From Posidonia oceanica (Eukaryota; Streptophyta; Magnoliopsida; Alismatales; Posidoniaceae): 64,000 nt of DNA. Positions 1-13,000 of the stretch are shown here, in pieces; positions within the stretch are counted from its first letter, which is position 1; each line of letters starts with the position of its first letter. The stretch is from positions 9,675,001-9,739,000 of the forward strand of contig JAZBRS010000013.1 in NCBI GenBank assembly GCA_037176725.1, written 5' to 3'. Under the pieces are notes generated by a model. The model did no database searches. It saw nothing but the letters and a program-made list of their open reading frames with translations, and was not told the DNA's origin. The translations under genes were made by a program, and so were the position numbers.

Positions 1-259
1 GTCCATATATGGTCTCAAAAAAGCTCCTTGGGCATGGTTTTGCCGTCTCACCTCCTATCTCCAACAATTAGGGTTTGTGGGATCAAAGTCTGATACCTCT
101 CTTTTTATCATCCGTCAAGTATCCACCACCTCATTTATCTTGCTATATGTTGATGATATCCTTCTCATCAGTAATGACAACACTCATCTATGTTTTGTAC
201 TTAATGTTCTGAGTTCTACCTAATCAATAAAGGACCTAGGACTGGTGCACTTCTTTCTG
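1..259 (+). pseudogene. Ty1/copia reverse transcriptase fragment (left half)
   Basis: The plus strand reads as a copia-type reverse transcriptase from near base 4: a YGLKKAPWAW segment, then the catalytic YVDD box at 146-157, then a KDLG-VHFFL segment that runs to base 259. An in-frame TAA at 221-223 breaks it. At base 260 the frame stops inside the conserved FLG motif because a CACTA transposon begins. The matching continuation, starting with the LG of FLG, is found at 14884-15173. In the element this enzyme would copy retrotransposon RNA into DNA inside cytoplasmic particles. This is an old, inactive piece; gag, integrase and LTRs are not in the window. Confidence 0.9.
257..259. repeat. CTG target-site duplication, left copy (CACTA)
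   Basis: CTG immediately precedes the CACTA left tip at 260. The same CTG follows the right tip at 14884-14886. Three-base duplications are typical of the CACTA superfamily, and removing the element plus one copy restores the copia RT reading order. Confidence 0.85.
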
Positions 260-490
260 TACTACTAGAAATTTGCAATTTTGCGAGGACTGTTAGCGAG
301 GATTTTGCGAGGACAAGTCCTCGCAATATTATAATGAGGCCATTTAACGAGAACTTTGCGAGGAAATGTCCTCGTAAAAAATACGGTGAGGATTTAGTGT
401 GGAATTATCCTCGCCTTGTTCTTGCGAATATTTTAGCGAGGAAATAGCGAGGAGATATCCTCGCTAATTGTCCTCGTTATTTTTGACCTA
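260..490. repeat. CACTA left subterminal repeat region
   Basis: About ten short copies of GCGAGGA or its inverse TCCTCGC, some varied, lie in about 220 bases directly inside the left tip. In characterised CACTA elements such arrays bind the TNPA protein and are needed for transposition, so this is the likely binding platform. The same motif recurs at the right end. Confidence 0.88.
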
Positions 491-499
491 AAATTCCCA

Positions 500-720
500 A
501 CCACGGGCCTTTTTTCCCCATTCTTTTGTTCTCGTCCTCCTGCTCTTCCTCCTCTGCAAGCTCTTCTCCTCCTCCTCCGCAAGCTCTCAAGCTCTCCTCC
601 TCCTCCACACGCAGTTCTAGGGTTTCGTTCCCATCTACCAGGTTCGACTCTCTTTTGTTATTTCTCTGTGGATTTTTTCTTTCGTTTTTCGAAGTAGTTG
701 TTTTGCTTCAACTAAGATAG
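500..720 (+). promoter_or_regulatory. Probable transposon promoter/leader exon (pyrimidine-rich)
   Basis: A strongly CT-rich stretch (about 510-600) is followed by CTAGGGTTTCG and then CCATCTACCAG/GTTCGACTC, which looks like a leader exon ending at a GT donor near 640. This resembles a plant 5' UTR with its first intron. It could be the transposase leader, with an intron up to about 6.2 kb, or a captured host-gene start. The 64-codon open frame here is Ser/Pro low complexity and I do not call it a gene. Confidence 0.4.
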
Positions 721-1234
721 ACCGCAGTTCAAAGGGCACTGCTTCCATTTCCAACTTGCCAGATTCAATTTTTGCTCTATCAAGCACCTCATTTATCAAA
801 GAAATAAGTTACCTAGACTGTCTTTTGGAGTATTGTATGTGCAATTGGAGTTTTGTGACTTTCTACATGTGACTTGTTAACCCAGTGAAGTGCGTGCTCA
901 CCTTCATGGAGAAATTAGTGATCTGAGTGCACTTGCTATTTTTTTGGGGTGTATTTTCTTCCATTAATGATGCCATGGGTGTGTTGATGAATCTCATGCA
1001 ACTGCGTAATTCTAGAAGAAGTCCCATTTAAGTGAATTTTGCTCTGGTAGCATGATCTCTGTTGAATCAGTTTAGATTTGAAAATGCTGTTGTTTGCATG
1101 CTATCTTATGGCTATAGGTAGGAGGGTGCTCCAACTGTGCACAATATCTCTATATTCTGTTCACCCATCCCTTTCTTTATGTGTGACTTTTGCTTTAGAA
1201 CGACATCTGGATTACCATTGTTAATGGTACTGAT

Positions 1235-1273
1235 AGTCTGGAGATTTGGGTTCTGCAATTTGATTTTATTATT
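1235..1273 (+). repeat. 39-bp direct repeat, copy 1
   Basis: The segment starting AGTCTGGAGATTTGGGTT is repeated at 3558-3596 with one mismatch (C/T). The two copies are 2.3 kb apart inside the CACTA. Confidence 0.8.
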
Positions 1274-2999
1274 GTATGTTATAATGGGAATGCATTTGGT
1301 GATGTGAGATTTGAGCTCACGGTTATATTATACACGCTTTTTAAGTTATGGGAATCAACTACCAGAAAATGGGGATTTATACTTTTATCTTCTATTTGTC
1401 ATACATACATACATGAAGTTTTTTTTTTAATTAATTATCTATTATGCATGTAACTGAATTGGACATATGTGCATCAGTGCATGTGTTATATGGTTGCAAG
1501 CTGGTGGACATCTGAATTTTCCTCTTTCAGATGGCTATCTGTTGGGTACTTGCTTAATTTTTGAATCTAATAATTCCTCTTCTAGTTGCTCCACCACTAT
1601 TGCTTTTTCCTTTTTGTATTTTTTTTAATGAAATGATCTAGATGAAGCCGAAATTTTTAATTGAAAAACTGTTATCTAGGGAGAATATCTTTTTCTGTAT
1701 TAAAAGAAAAGGAAAAATAAAGTTAGGAAAATTGGGCTATGCATTGAAATCCTAGTCGGCCTTGAATGTACTAATGACCACTTTATTAGTTAGGACTTTT
1801 AGCCTTGATCTCATCTAAGATAGACCAGTCCCCTCTAGCATGTAATGATGTAGTACTTAAACACTAAGTCCAAACCATGGATCCATTAGTTATAACCGAG
1901 ATCAAACAATTAGCCTTATAATTTGAGAACAATTAGATGTGATCTACGTTGTTTGAAGTACTAGTGGATAGAAAGTAGAGTGATCTCAAACTTCCATTGG
2001 AAAGAAAATAAAGTAATACCTTTAATTCAATGCAAGGATCTCATCATTTTCAACAAAGATGATCTCCAATTTCTTCTTGCCTTGTAAAAATCCATCTCCC
2101 ATGGGTTGGAAAGGGATTGATGGGGGTTTCAACCTATTTTCCTTGTTTTAGATTAATCGCTTTCAAGTTCATACCATGGGTTGGAAATGAATTGTCCCGG
2201 ATTTTAACTAATTTTCCTTATGTTAGGATAATCACTTTCAAGTTCAACTTTTAAAGTGAAGTTTTGGGGAAAGTTCGTAAATGAATAATATTGAAAATTT
2301 GTTAATAAAACTAAACCATTTTAATGTTGGAACCGAACCGATTGATCAAGTTAATTTTCTTCATGTTAAAGTTTTTTTTAATTGTTTTGATACCTTTGCA
2401 ATTATCTGATATTATTTGCTTACTATCTTAATTATCATATATCTCTCTATACCATGTTATTGTGACATTTAATGAGCTTGACTTGGCCACAAGGATGAGC
2501 TTGCAATAATTGGTCTTCCTAAAGGTATTCAAGAGGGTATGCAATAATAGATATTGAACATTTATAAGTGTATCCAACGAAAAATCCTTGATACTTTCCA
2601 TGTTTACAAGAATAACGTATAGAAGTCAACTATAGCTTCCAAAACAATGTATCAAGGTAGTGGCATTGTAGACATGAAAAGAAATTGATGGAAGATCAGT
2701 CTTTATGATGCAGTAAGGATTTGGTGAATATTAAATCAAATCCATATGAAAACAAAAGGAACTTTGGGCTACATTCTAACAAATTGACTTAGTCCCATAT
2801 ATGCAATTGTATTTTGTAGCTTATACATCTTTAAAAAGGAACTTAAACTATTATTTTGAAAGAAATATCAAATAGCATAAATTATTCCAATTAGATTTCA
2901 TCTATCACAAAATTGAACGATAATATATAATTCTATGAATTAGAATTGCATGGTTTGATGAGTTAGAAATGTACAGCTCTGCATATTAGACTTGTGCAT

Positions 3000-3290
3000 T
3001 TATATGCTGTTTTCTACATTTATATAGTTACATAAATGCTCTTGTATAATTATAATTATGATCATGTAAAGTCCTGAAAAGGTAGGAATGCCATTGTATA
3101 ATTGATGGAATCTTCTTGTACAATTTATATGTATCTCTACAATTATACTATCATGAAAATGCACGCTCTTGTATGGTCATTTACATCTTCTTGTAAAGTT
3201 ATACAATCACATGATTGCTTTTGTACAATCATATAAATACTCTTGTATAATTATACAATCACAAGATTATAGATCTTGTAGTAGTACATC
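3000..3290. repeat. Degenerate AT-rich repeats
   Basis: Successive variants of a roughly 25-35 base unit built on CTCTTGTATAATTATACAATC. The TATAATTATA core is self-complementary. Copies are irregular and the edges are approximate. Confidence 0.55.
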
Positions 3291-3385
3291 ACAAGTATTT
3301 GCAATTGCACAGGCCACGTGTTTTTATGTAATTTTTTGGACCGTCAGATCTCATATTACAATGGCAAACCTTTTGAGCCGTCAAT

Positions 3386-3470
3386 CACAAATAAACAGTG
3401 GATTATGAGGACTTAAAAACACTAAATTAATTCCACAAATAAACAGTGGATTATGAGGACTTAAAAACAC
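3386..3470 (+). repeat. Paired 37-bp direct repeats
   Basis: The segment starting CACAAATAAACAGTGGATTA occurs at 3386-3422 and again at 3434-3470, nearly identical and separated by 11 bases. This is a recent short tandem duplication. Confidence 0.8.
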
Positions 3471-3557
3471 CAAGTCTAATAGACTTTTGTCTCAAAACCA
3501 GCTTACATTCAAATTTTTAGCAACCAAAATGATGAATTTGTACATTCTAATAGACAC

Positions 3558-3596
3558 AGTCTGGAGATTTGGGTTTTGCAATTTGATTTTATTATT
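3558..3596 (+). repeat. 39-bp direct repeat, copy 2
   Basis: Matches 1235-1273 with a single C/T difference. It may mark a segmental duplication, or insertion of the intervening 2.3 kb. Confidence 0.8.
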
Positions 3597-5307
3597 TAAT
3601 CTTGGCATATGTTCTATAAGTTTTGAAAGCTGAATTTTTTTGTTTCTGAGTTGCAATTTTTGAGTTTGTCGATTCAAGGATGTGAAGGCATATGAACTTC
3701 AATTTAAAGTGTGATTTATGCATATATTAAACTTTGTCATTCTTTGATGTTTCTTTTCCAATTCTTAACTCCATTCCGCCTTCCATGTTGCTTAGAATCT
3801 TCCAAATTGATGTCTAGACCAAAACCAAAATGGTATTCTGATGTAAATAATTTATAATCCTTGTCATTTAAAAGTAATTGTTTTCGTTCTTTATTTAAAT
3901 GTATCTTCACTTTTACATGTAGGATTCTCCTGTCTTCATTTACCTCAAAAATCTGTCTCCAATTAAGCTTGTTGAATCTGTACATCTTGCGCATTCTCCC
4001 AGTTTTCCTGCAATTCCTTCTGTATTCAAATCACCTCACATCAACATAAGGAAGGAATCGAAACCCCTCAGTAGGTAAGTTTCTTCAAAGACCTGCATAT
4101 CTGTATGATATTCCATGTGCCTGTTGTGCCTGATATTCCATGTGCCTATTAGATCTGTGAATAAAATGTAGTTATGTGAAAATAGGGTAGGAACTATGGT
4201 TATGAGCATATAATGGATTAAAACTAATAATTGCAGAATCAAAGTTATTTAAATTAACCACTTGTATCTTGTTTTACCCTCCACACGTTAGGATCCTCGA
4301 CAATTTAATATTCTACGTTTATTTCTATGTTTCAATTTTTGGTTGTTTGCAAGTAACATTTGCAAATTATAAACGATTCTGGTTAGAATGCACAGCTAAG
4401 TTACTTCCACTTATTTTTAATGTCTACATTTCTTATGAATATGTGTACTTGTATATTATTCTTTTTAAATGCTTTTGAATATGTGTACTTGTTTATTATT
4501 ATATTACTTTGTAATAGATCAAAGAGTAAGATAATTAAAAAGTAATTACATAATACATCAAGACGCATTATGCACACACGCGCACTATAATAAATCGCAT
4601 ATCAGATGCAAGGTATGCGTCCTTTGCACACCGGGTGTGTCTGTGCACCACATGAAGGGATTTCATCACCTTTCATGTGGTTTTTTGAGTGTTGTGGGGG
4701 GATTTCATCACCTCTCACATCGGTGCGCGTTTTCCTTTTTTTTGTGGATGTGTTTTCTTGCAGGTGCAGCTGGGGGTTATTAGGGGTTAGGATTTAGAAT
4801 TTAGGACTAGGATTTAGATATTAAAATCATACTTGAACTAATTAAAATGTCTATCATCACGAGTGTGGTCGCTCACTTGTTGAGGTTGGAATTAATTCCT
4901 AAAAACTACACAGAACTTATACAACCATCACAAATGCGACAATGAAAGTGATAATCAAAATTAAAGTACCCTAAAATGCTAATCATGCATCATTCGTCAT
5001 TTTAGACTGATTTACACACATATATTTCTTTTACGTTGTTGTATTCGATTAAATGCTTGCAATCCTGATCATGCATCATAAATATTTGCTATGTTTTTAT
5101 TTATACGTGCATTCATCAATAGCATTGCATATCATTTCAAAAATACAGTAAAAGTCATATACTAGGGAGATCACCTATAAAACAAGATGAGGTGGGGATT
5201 TCATCACCCTTTCCTTTGCCCACAAACCATATAACTATCCAAATCATTAAGTGTCCTAAGATCAGTAATAAAATGAATATAGACATCGGCTCCTAAGGAC
5301 TCACTAA

Positions 5308-5346
5308 TCCTAAAAGTAGACAGCTCTCAGCTGTCTAGTTTTAGGA
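5308..5346. repeat. Strong inverted repeat (18-nt arms, 3-nt loop)
   Basis: Left arm 5308-5325 (TCCTAAAAGTAGACAGCT) pairs with 5329-5346 with one mismatch around the loop CTC. It lies in the non-coding CACTA interior. It could be a small foldback insertion or an RNA hairpin; no terminator role is evident. Confidence 0.75.
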
Positions 5347-6221
5347 ATACCTTAGATATATAGGAAAGAAGGGGCTAATCAAATTAAATATCACTAATCA
5401 ACTTCAACCATATTAAAAAAAGATGTAGTTTTTCATCTCATCATGTTATAGGCATGGTGCTTTTTTTTTTTTAGAAATTTCCAGTTTCTCATCTTATCTC
5501 ATCTTACTGGGTCCTTGAAGGATTGACAATACTTTTGTCAATCTTTTATTATAATATCAAATTGTGCTAATAAACAATAAGAATAAAATAGCACTAGAAT
5601 AAAATTATGCTAATAAATAATATAAACTATTATGTAAATTCTGAAATAGCCAAGTGGATCTATTATGTAATGTCAGTTAGATGGAAGACTAATGTGCAAA
5701 CAAAGCAAAAAGGCCAGGATACAACAGTTAATTATGAATTTTTAGTTAGATGTTTTGTTGTTTCAAGTATGATTCTTTCAATAAAAATAATTAACTAGCT
5801 TGTAGCTTCATCTCATGAATTGCGTCTACATTCCAAATTTTGAGCAAACATATCTTACAAATAGTAACTAAACTGACTCAATGTCTGTTTAGATTCTAAT
5901 GGTAACTTTTGCTAGTAACTAAACTAAATATAGACATATCCTCCTCTTGTAAAAAAAAAATTAGGATAGTAACCTTTTCTTGCTATGGTTATAGTTGTGG
6001 TTTTGCTTCTCCATTCATCTTGATAAGAACTAGTTGAATGATCCTAAGGGTCTGTTTAGATTTTGACACCATAATATATTTAATGTTATTGTTCTTTTAA
6101 AACATTTACTTTAAAATACCATGATTTTTTTTCCTATCTAGACATTATGATTTTTTTTTCTATCTAGACATTTTATCATTTCTTTATTATGTAGAAAGAA
6201 ATGTCTTGTCATCGTGATTAG

Positions 6222-9200
6222 ATGTATACACGAGTTGTGGATGGAAAAGTGTGTATGAGTTTTCTGCATGGGGTTCAGGAGTTTGTGGATTTTGCATATA
6301 GTCAAGGTCCGGGTATTGTAGAAAGGGATGGAAGGATTATATGTCCTTATAAAAAATGTGCACTATTGAAAAAACAATCGAGAAGGGATGTGGAATTACA
6401 TTTATGTAAGAAGGGATTTGTGGAAGGCTACAAGTGTTGGTTTAAATATGGAGAGGCATTTCCTTGTCATGTGAATGTTGCTCCTGTTAGTACGGATCCC
6501 ATTGTGGACATGGCGATGGATGTGGCAGGTCCTGTTTTCGACGCGTCCGCTGATGAAGAGCCACATGGGGAATCTCAAGAATTTTATGAGTTGCTAAGAA
6601 AGGCGGACGAGCCATTGTGGCCAGGTTGCAAGAATTACACAAAGTTATCGGCAGTGTCTAAGTTATTGGCTTTAAAAATTGACTACAACATGACAGATAG
6701 CTGTTTTGATGCCATGATAGGTAAAATCAAGAAAATGCTGCCAGAGCGCCATGAATTGCCGAAGAACTACTACGAGACGAAGAAGATGATGAGAAAGATG
6801 GGATGGCAGAGGTGAAGATTGATGCTTGCTCAAAACATCACATCTTGTATTACAAGGAACATGGAGACAATTAGAGTGTCCAGAATGTCACGAGCCCCGT
6901 TACAAAAGTGACTCAAAGACACGTGTACCTCAGAAGGTGCTTCATTATTTTCCTTTAGCACCAAGACTGAAGAGGTTGTACTATTGCAGAGAGACTGCAA
7001 AAGATATGACATGGCATGCAGATCATACACTGGACACTGATATGGAGCATCCTTCTGACACTAAGTGTTGGCAAGTTCTGAAGGAGTCCTTCCCTTCATT
7101 TGCTACAGAAAGTCGTATTGTTGTTGTCGGTCTTTCTAGTGATGGATTCAATCCACATGGTAGAGGAAAAGATTATTCATGTTGGCCTGTCATGATTACA
7201 CCATACAATCTACCTCCTTCTATGTGTAATAAGAGGCCGTACATGTTTTTGTCTTTGCTCATTCCTGGTCCAAGTCATCCTAGTAAACACATTGATGTGT
7301 ACTTGAGGCCTCTTATAGACAAGCTGAAGATGCTTTGGGACACTGGGGTTGAGACATACGATGCATGCAAGCGGCAAACTTTCATCATGAAGGTTGCTTT
7401 GCTTTGGACTATAAGTGATTTCCTTACATATGGGATGTTGTCTGGTTGGAGCACACATGGAAAGATGAGCTGTCCTTATTGTATGGAAGAAACAAAGTCA
7501 TTTCAGCTTCAATATGGTCGCAAGCCGTGTTTCTTTGACTGTCATCGTCAATTCCTGTCCATGGACCACCCATATTGAAGACAGAAACAAGCTTTCAAGA
7601 AGAATATAGTCGAATTGTCAAACTCACCTCCTAGGTTGTCGGGAGAGCAATTATTTAGTCGATTGTCAAAGTTTGAGCAGATCATTTTTGAGCATGGTGT
7701 TGGTCCACAAACATTAGAGGGATTCGGGAATACTCACAATTGGACAAAAATCAGCATATTCTAGGAGTTACTGTATTGGTCGGAGCTGTTAATTCAGCAC
7801 AACTTAGACGTCATGCATATCGAGAAGAATGTATTTGACAATGTGTTCTACACTATATTGGATGTCAAGGGCAAGACAAAGGACACAAGGAATGCACGTA
7901 GAGATTTGAAGTTGCTTGGTAGTCGTAAGGACTTGCACCTGATAGATCATGCCAATGGAAAAATTGTAATGGCCAAGGGAAAGTACACACTAGATAAGAA
8001 TCAGATAAAGGAAGTGTGTGAGTGGGTAAGCAACTTGAAATTTCCAGACGGATATGCATCGAATATATCAAAGCTTGTGGATCTCAAGAAATACACTTTC
8101 AAGGGAATGAAAAGCCACGATTGTCATGTGTTTATGGAGAGACTGCTTCCCCTTGCATTTAGAGGTTTGCTACCTAAGCCTATTGTAAACGTACTCACAG
8201 ATCTAAGTAATTTCTTCAAGGCCATTTGCTCCTCCAAATTTTCTATGAAAGACATGGAGACTTTAGAGGGAAATATTGTTCTCATATTGTGCAATCTTAA
8301 AAAGATATTTCCGCCTGCCTTCTTCGACTCGATGGAACATCTCATGATTCACTTGCCTTACGAAGCCAAAGTTGGTGGACCAGTGCAATATTGATGGATG
8401 TATCCTTTCGAGAGGTATATGTTATTTTAAAGAAAGTTTGTTCTATCATTTGTTATTGCGAGCATTTTTATCTAATTTATCTATATTTTTAATAGGTACA
8501 TGTTTTTCTTGAAACGAAAAGTTTGGAATAAGAATAGAGTGGAAGGTTCAATAAGTGCACAATATATCTACGAAGAGGTTGCCACTTTTTGTTCGAGATA
8601 TTTCTCAACGTAGGTTGACACAATGCATAATCGAGCACAAAGGAATGATGATATGGTCGTTGAGGAACAAAAGAATATACTTTTTGTCTTTTGTTCTAGT
8701 GCTCGTCCTTTTGGAAAGGCAAAAGAACGCCTACTAACCCAGAGTGAGAAAGATGCTGCAGAGTTATATGTTCTTGACAATTGCGATGAAGTCGAACCAT
8801 TTGTCGAGTATTTATCGCTATCTTTCTCGACATGTCCATTCAATAAATTTAAATAATGTATTATCTTACTATGTTATAAATTTTCAATTGCAGGCAATTC
8901 AGAGAACAATTAATGGTTGACCGTCCTAGTCTAAAAGAAGATGATATCTTGGACTTATTCAGGAAGACATTTCCTGAGTGGTTTAGAAGTCATGTAAACC
9001 AACTTGATCCTAGTCCTAAGCAAAATCTCTTAAAGGACTTGGCTTATAGTCCGATTTTCCAAGTAAAGTCGTATGGGACATGCTTTGCAAATGGGTATCG
9101 ATTTCACACATAAGAATATAGTGGGGGATTGACTACTCAAAATTCAAGGGTTATGGTGAACGGATCATGTTATGGAGAAAACCATATTGACTATTATGGT

Positions 9201-9671
9201 ATCTTAAAAGAGATCATCGAGTTGGAATATTCCGGTGCAAATAAAGTGATATTGTTTCTTTGTGATTGGTATGACCCTAAGGAGGGAGTCACACATGACT
9301 TCAGGCATGATATTGTAGACGTTATACCAACTAAGTACTTGAGGAGATTTGAGCCATTTGTGTTAACTTCACAAGCTGATCAAGTCTGTTATGTACCTAA
9401 AGTTTCAAGAAAGAGGAAGAAAGATGAAGTTTTCACTGTGATGAAGATCAAAGCACATGCCTACATTGCTATGGCTGGTGAAGCTACAATTAACGAGTTT
9501 GAAGAGTTGTATCAACCTGATTATGAGCCTCCACAACCGATAGTTGTAGACCATGCTCTTGATCAAGTCTCTATAATTCTACCAAATTCAGTATTGTGGC
9601 AAATTGAGGATGAAGAAGGAACATTTGTAGAAGATGAATGTGAAGATGATGAAGAAAATGAACAAGAATAG
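6222..9671 (+). pseudogene. TNP2-like CACTA transposase, disrupted
   Basis: This is the catalytic DDE-type transposase of the En/Spm superfamily, which would cut and rejoin element ends in the nucleus. Pieces in order: N-terminal transposase-associated zinc-binding domain (6222-6815; GRIICPYKKC and HLCKKGF motifs); the Transposase_21 core (6826-7578; CPECHEPRY, SSDGFNPHG, CPYCMEET) continuing through HNLDVMHIEKNVFDN near 7800-7850; a DUF4218-like region (about 8040-8570); and a DUF4216-like C-terminus (about 9040-9480) with an acidic tail ending at 9671. Frameshifts lie between about 6800 and 6880. Stops occur at 7576 and about 7762, and a TGA replaces an expected Arg at about 8392. A GT-AG intron is likely at about 8415-8496 and another ends with TTGCAG before 8895. 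TNPA follows about 0.4 kb downstream. Confidence 0.88.
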
Positions 9672-10056
9672 AGTGTTGACTATAGTGACGAAAACTAAGG
9701 AGATTTTTTTGTCATTTTGGTATATACCTTTTTTATATTGCTTTGTAAACTCCTTATGCACTTGCATTCTATAGATATATACTGATAGTGATATATCGAT
9801 ATGTTTTTTGAATATATTTTTGTTTCTGAATTTTAATACATACCAACCAATTAAGATGATATAGAAAACTAACCACTTAGTTTAAATTCAGGTTCATCAT
9901 GGCTTTCTTTCTCAGCATCATCGTCGTTATTGTGCTTGTAAGTACAATCAAGTAACTTGTTTAAATTAAGATATGATTTTCATATTGATTCCTTATTTAT
10001 TCAGCAAATTGGATGAATCTTACATGACTATTTTAATGTATTGTTTACGGTATTAG

Positions 10057-13000
10057 ATGACCGGATTTGGTAGAGGTGGTCAACGCTCTAGTGGATCAGG
10101 TGGATGTGGTTCATCGGAGAATTGAGAGATCGATCCTAGTGCTTTTACCACGGCTCAGTTGATTGAGCACATACGTACACATGGTATACCACTACCTCAG
10201 ACCACTTATGTTGAGGCTCCCACCTCCCCTCCTGTGATTAGGCATAGTACTACTCCACAGAGTAGTGCTGCACGTCAGGTCCAGCCTGAGTTGCCTACAC
10301 CTCCAGCAATAGTAGGTAAACAATATTATGAATTTGTAGTTTTTAGTCTTGATATTAAATATATTTACTGATATATGCGTAATTTTAATGATAATTAATA
10401 AGAACAACAACAAGGACGAGGATATGCTCAAGTCTCTCAAGGACCACGACCTCTTCTAGAGCTTGAGTCAGACGGGTAAGTCATTTTTCTTTTTAATTTA
10501 GTGTTAGTCAACATTATACTTATTTTCTGTACTTAACTTGATTTAAATGCAGTAACTTCAAGAGGAGTAACAGGATCTCGTCCAAGATCACAAGAATTTT
10601 TAGATCTTATGCATCGACCATTGAGTACCGGTGGTCGCATTTGCATTCAGATGAGAAAGAAAGAATGTTTGATGCGCCATTGGTAATAAGTAATCCTTAT
10701 CTTTATCTTTAGTGTAAGTAATCAGTATATTAAATTAACAATGATGTTGGATTTTTACAGAGTAAGTTTACGCTTTCACCTAGGTACACTAAGGAAGATT
10801 ATCGTGTTCCTTTTACAAAATTAATTAAGAAAAGGATGAACGATATTTACTATAGGGTAAGGACACTTGCATTGGCAAAATGCCCTGACCCTCACGATGA
10901 TTATCAGATAGCCAAGGTATTTCCTCCACACTGGTGTACACAAGAGAGGTAATTAATATTTATACTAAATTAAAGTTATGTTTATTGTTGTATATATAGG
11001 AATTAACATATATATTGATGTTTAATGTTACAACTAGGTGGAATGGACTCTGTGATCTTTTTGCCACAAATGTAGAGTTTCAAAAAAGATCCACAGTAGG
11101 GAAGTCAAATCGCGGAAAGCAGGAAATTCGTTCTACGAGCGGATCAAGAAGCCACAATGACCTTTGAGCTGAGTTGGTAAGGATACTTTTATCTTCCATG
11201 ATTTGAGTTTTTGCTTTGAATCATACTAGGATCATTGCTGGTATTTGATCAAAATCTTATGCATATCAAATATGAATTTTAGACGTTTCATTATAGGATT
11301 ATGTTTCAATGGGAATTAAGAGAATGAGTTGGACATGGATTTGCTTCCAATTAATACAATAGAAAGATCATTACATTTTACGTCTTCATCATGCTCATGC
11401 ACCACAAAACTGACAGATGAAATTTCTTCTCCATCATTTGTGTATGGGCCTTTTTTGCCTTCTCAAGCTTCCACATGCCATTCATAAAGCACACTGCTAT
11501 TTGTGCATATATTAATTTTTGATGTGCCAAAACCTAATTTTTCTCAATAAACATTTGTTTCTCTTTGGTTTTTCCTTTTCTTCTGAATATACTCCATATT
11601 GGTGAGCATAGTTTTCTTCCATTCCAAGGTCCATTTGGTGTAGATGAGGCTTCCTGTCACTTCCATGCACAACTGGCAAGAATACAACATGTTGTCTATG
11701 GTTTCATTTTCCCTCATCATTCTTGATTGATCTTTACAATTCTTTAATTATGTCATTGAAAAGTATAAAATGTAGAATTACGATGACAGTAACATTCTGT
11801 CACAAAGTTCCTTATGTCACACCACAATAGTTATTAACGACATATTAAATTTGTCACAAATACTATAAAAATAATAAAAGTTTTCAATTAATAATTTATG
11901 TCATGACAGAAATTAATTGTCACTTCTTAATAGACAGTTTTTCAAGTTCTGCATGATGGATTTTATTTGTCACGAAATTTGTCACTAAAACTTTTCGCGA
12001 CGACTTTTTAGATGATAGTGTAAAATCTGTCACGATTTTGTTTTTTGCGAAGGATTTTTTTCTTTTTGTGATGCCTCTTCTTGTTCTCTCTATGCCCACT
12101 TTGAGAAGTTAATACATGCAAGAGGACGTCTAAGACATTAGCTCCAGATCGGTTAATCATAAGATTATTCAAGAGAACAAATATTGTTATGCTTCTCTAC
12201 TAATTGCCAATTGCTGTTGAGTTTGATAGCCGAATTCTAATAAGAGCAGATTATCTATGACTACCATGAGCTTCTTTTAGAGGGAAAAAGAACAGACGCC
12301 AAATGATCCAATGAACACAGACATATCTAAACCATAGACTAAATATAATCGACACCTCCACCAATGTATTTCAGGCAATTAGACATAGCTTCCCACATGA
12401 CCAGGCATCTTCACCAAATTGTGATAGGGCGAGCAGTATAAACTCATATACTTCAGCCTAATCGAGCTTTATGAGTCTGCTTCATTAATTTCTGCTAGCC
12501 ACAACCCTCAGCAGAAAAAAAACGAGAGAACCATGGAGACAATGTTGGTACTTTAGATTCAGAATGAAGTACCTCAGTTTTTGTCTACTTTGTTAAACTA
12601 TAGTCTAGTGATATGAATGGGTAAAGAGCCACTAGATGTTAAATTTTCTTTTCTACAGAAAAATATGATAACAAAATAGGGTCCTCATTGTACCGACAAT
12701 ATCCTCAAATACATCATGAGATAGTTAACTATCAAGCCCTTTCACGAGACTTGATCATCAGTAATTAAATGGAGGTCGAATTCTATCTTAATCATTAGAT
12801 AAAACATTAAAAGTTGCAACAAGATCATGAGTGACACAGCACTTGTGTGATTGGGTTCAGTCCTGACGTTGCTATTATTCTCCTAGTTTTATTGCCTACC
12901 ACTTGTGTGATTGTGTTCAACATTTTCGTTTTTTCAGTATTGAGTAGCTGATGTCTTTACTTGATTAAATTTTTTGCTAGTGGTTTAATTGTGATGGGTT

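Larger units (their letters stand above)
721..6221. other. AT-rich non-coding interior of the CACTA
   Basis: No convincing coding sequence. Visible structure: a 39-base direct repeat at 1235-1273 and 3558-3596; degenerate CTTGTATAATTATACAATCA-like repeats at about 3000-3290; a second direct repeat at 3386-3422 and 3434-3470; a GGGATTTCATCACC motif at about 4660, 4700 and 5195; and a strong hairpin at 5308-5346. Part of this may be an intron of the transposase transcript, or filler DNA gained by the element. Confidence 0.6.

Noticed and set aside
526..720. Small Ser/Pro-rich protein gene
   Set aside because: Low-complexity translation of a CT-rich leader with no homology that I recognise.
5460..5472. 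Poly-T tract as a Pol III terminator or SINE tail
   Set aside because: No A/B box or tRNA-like head was found upstream.
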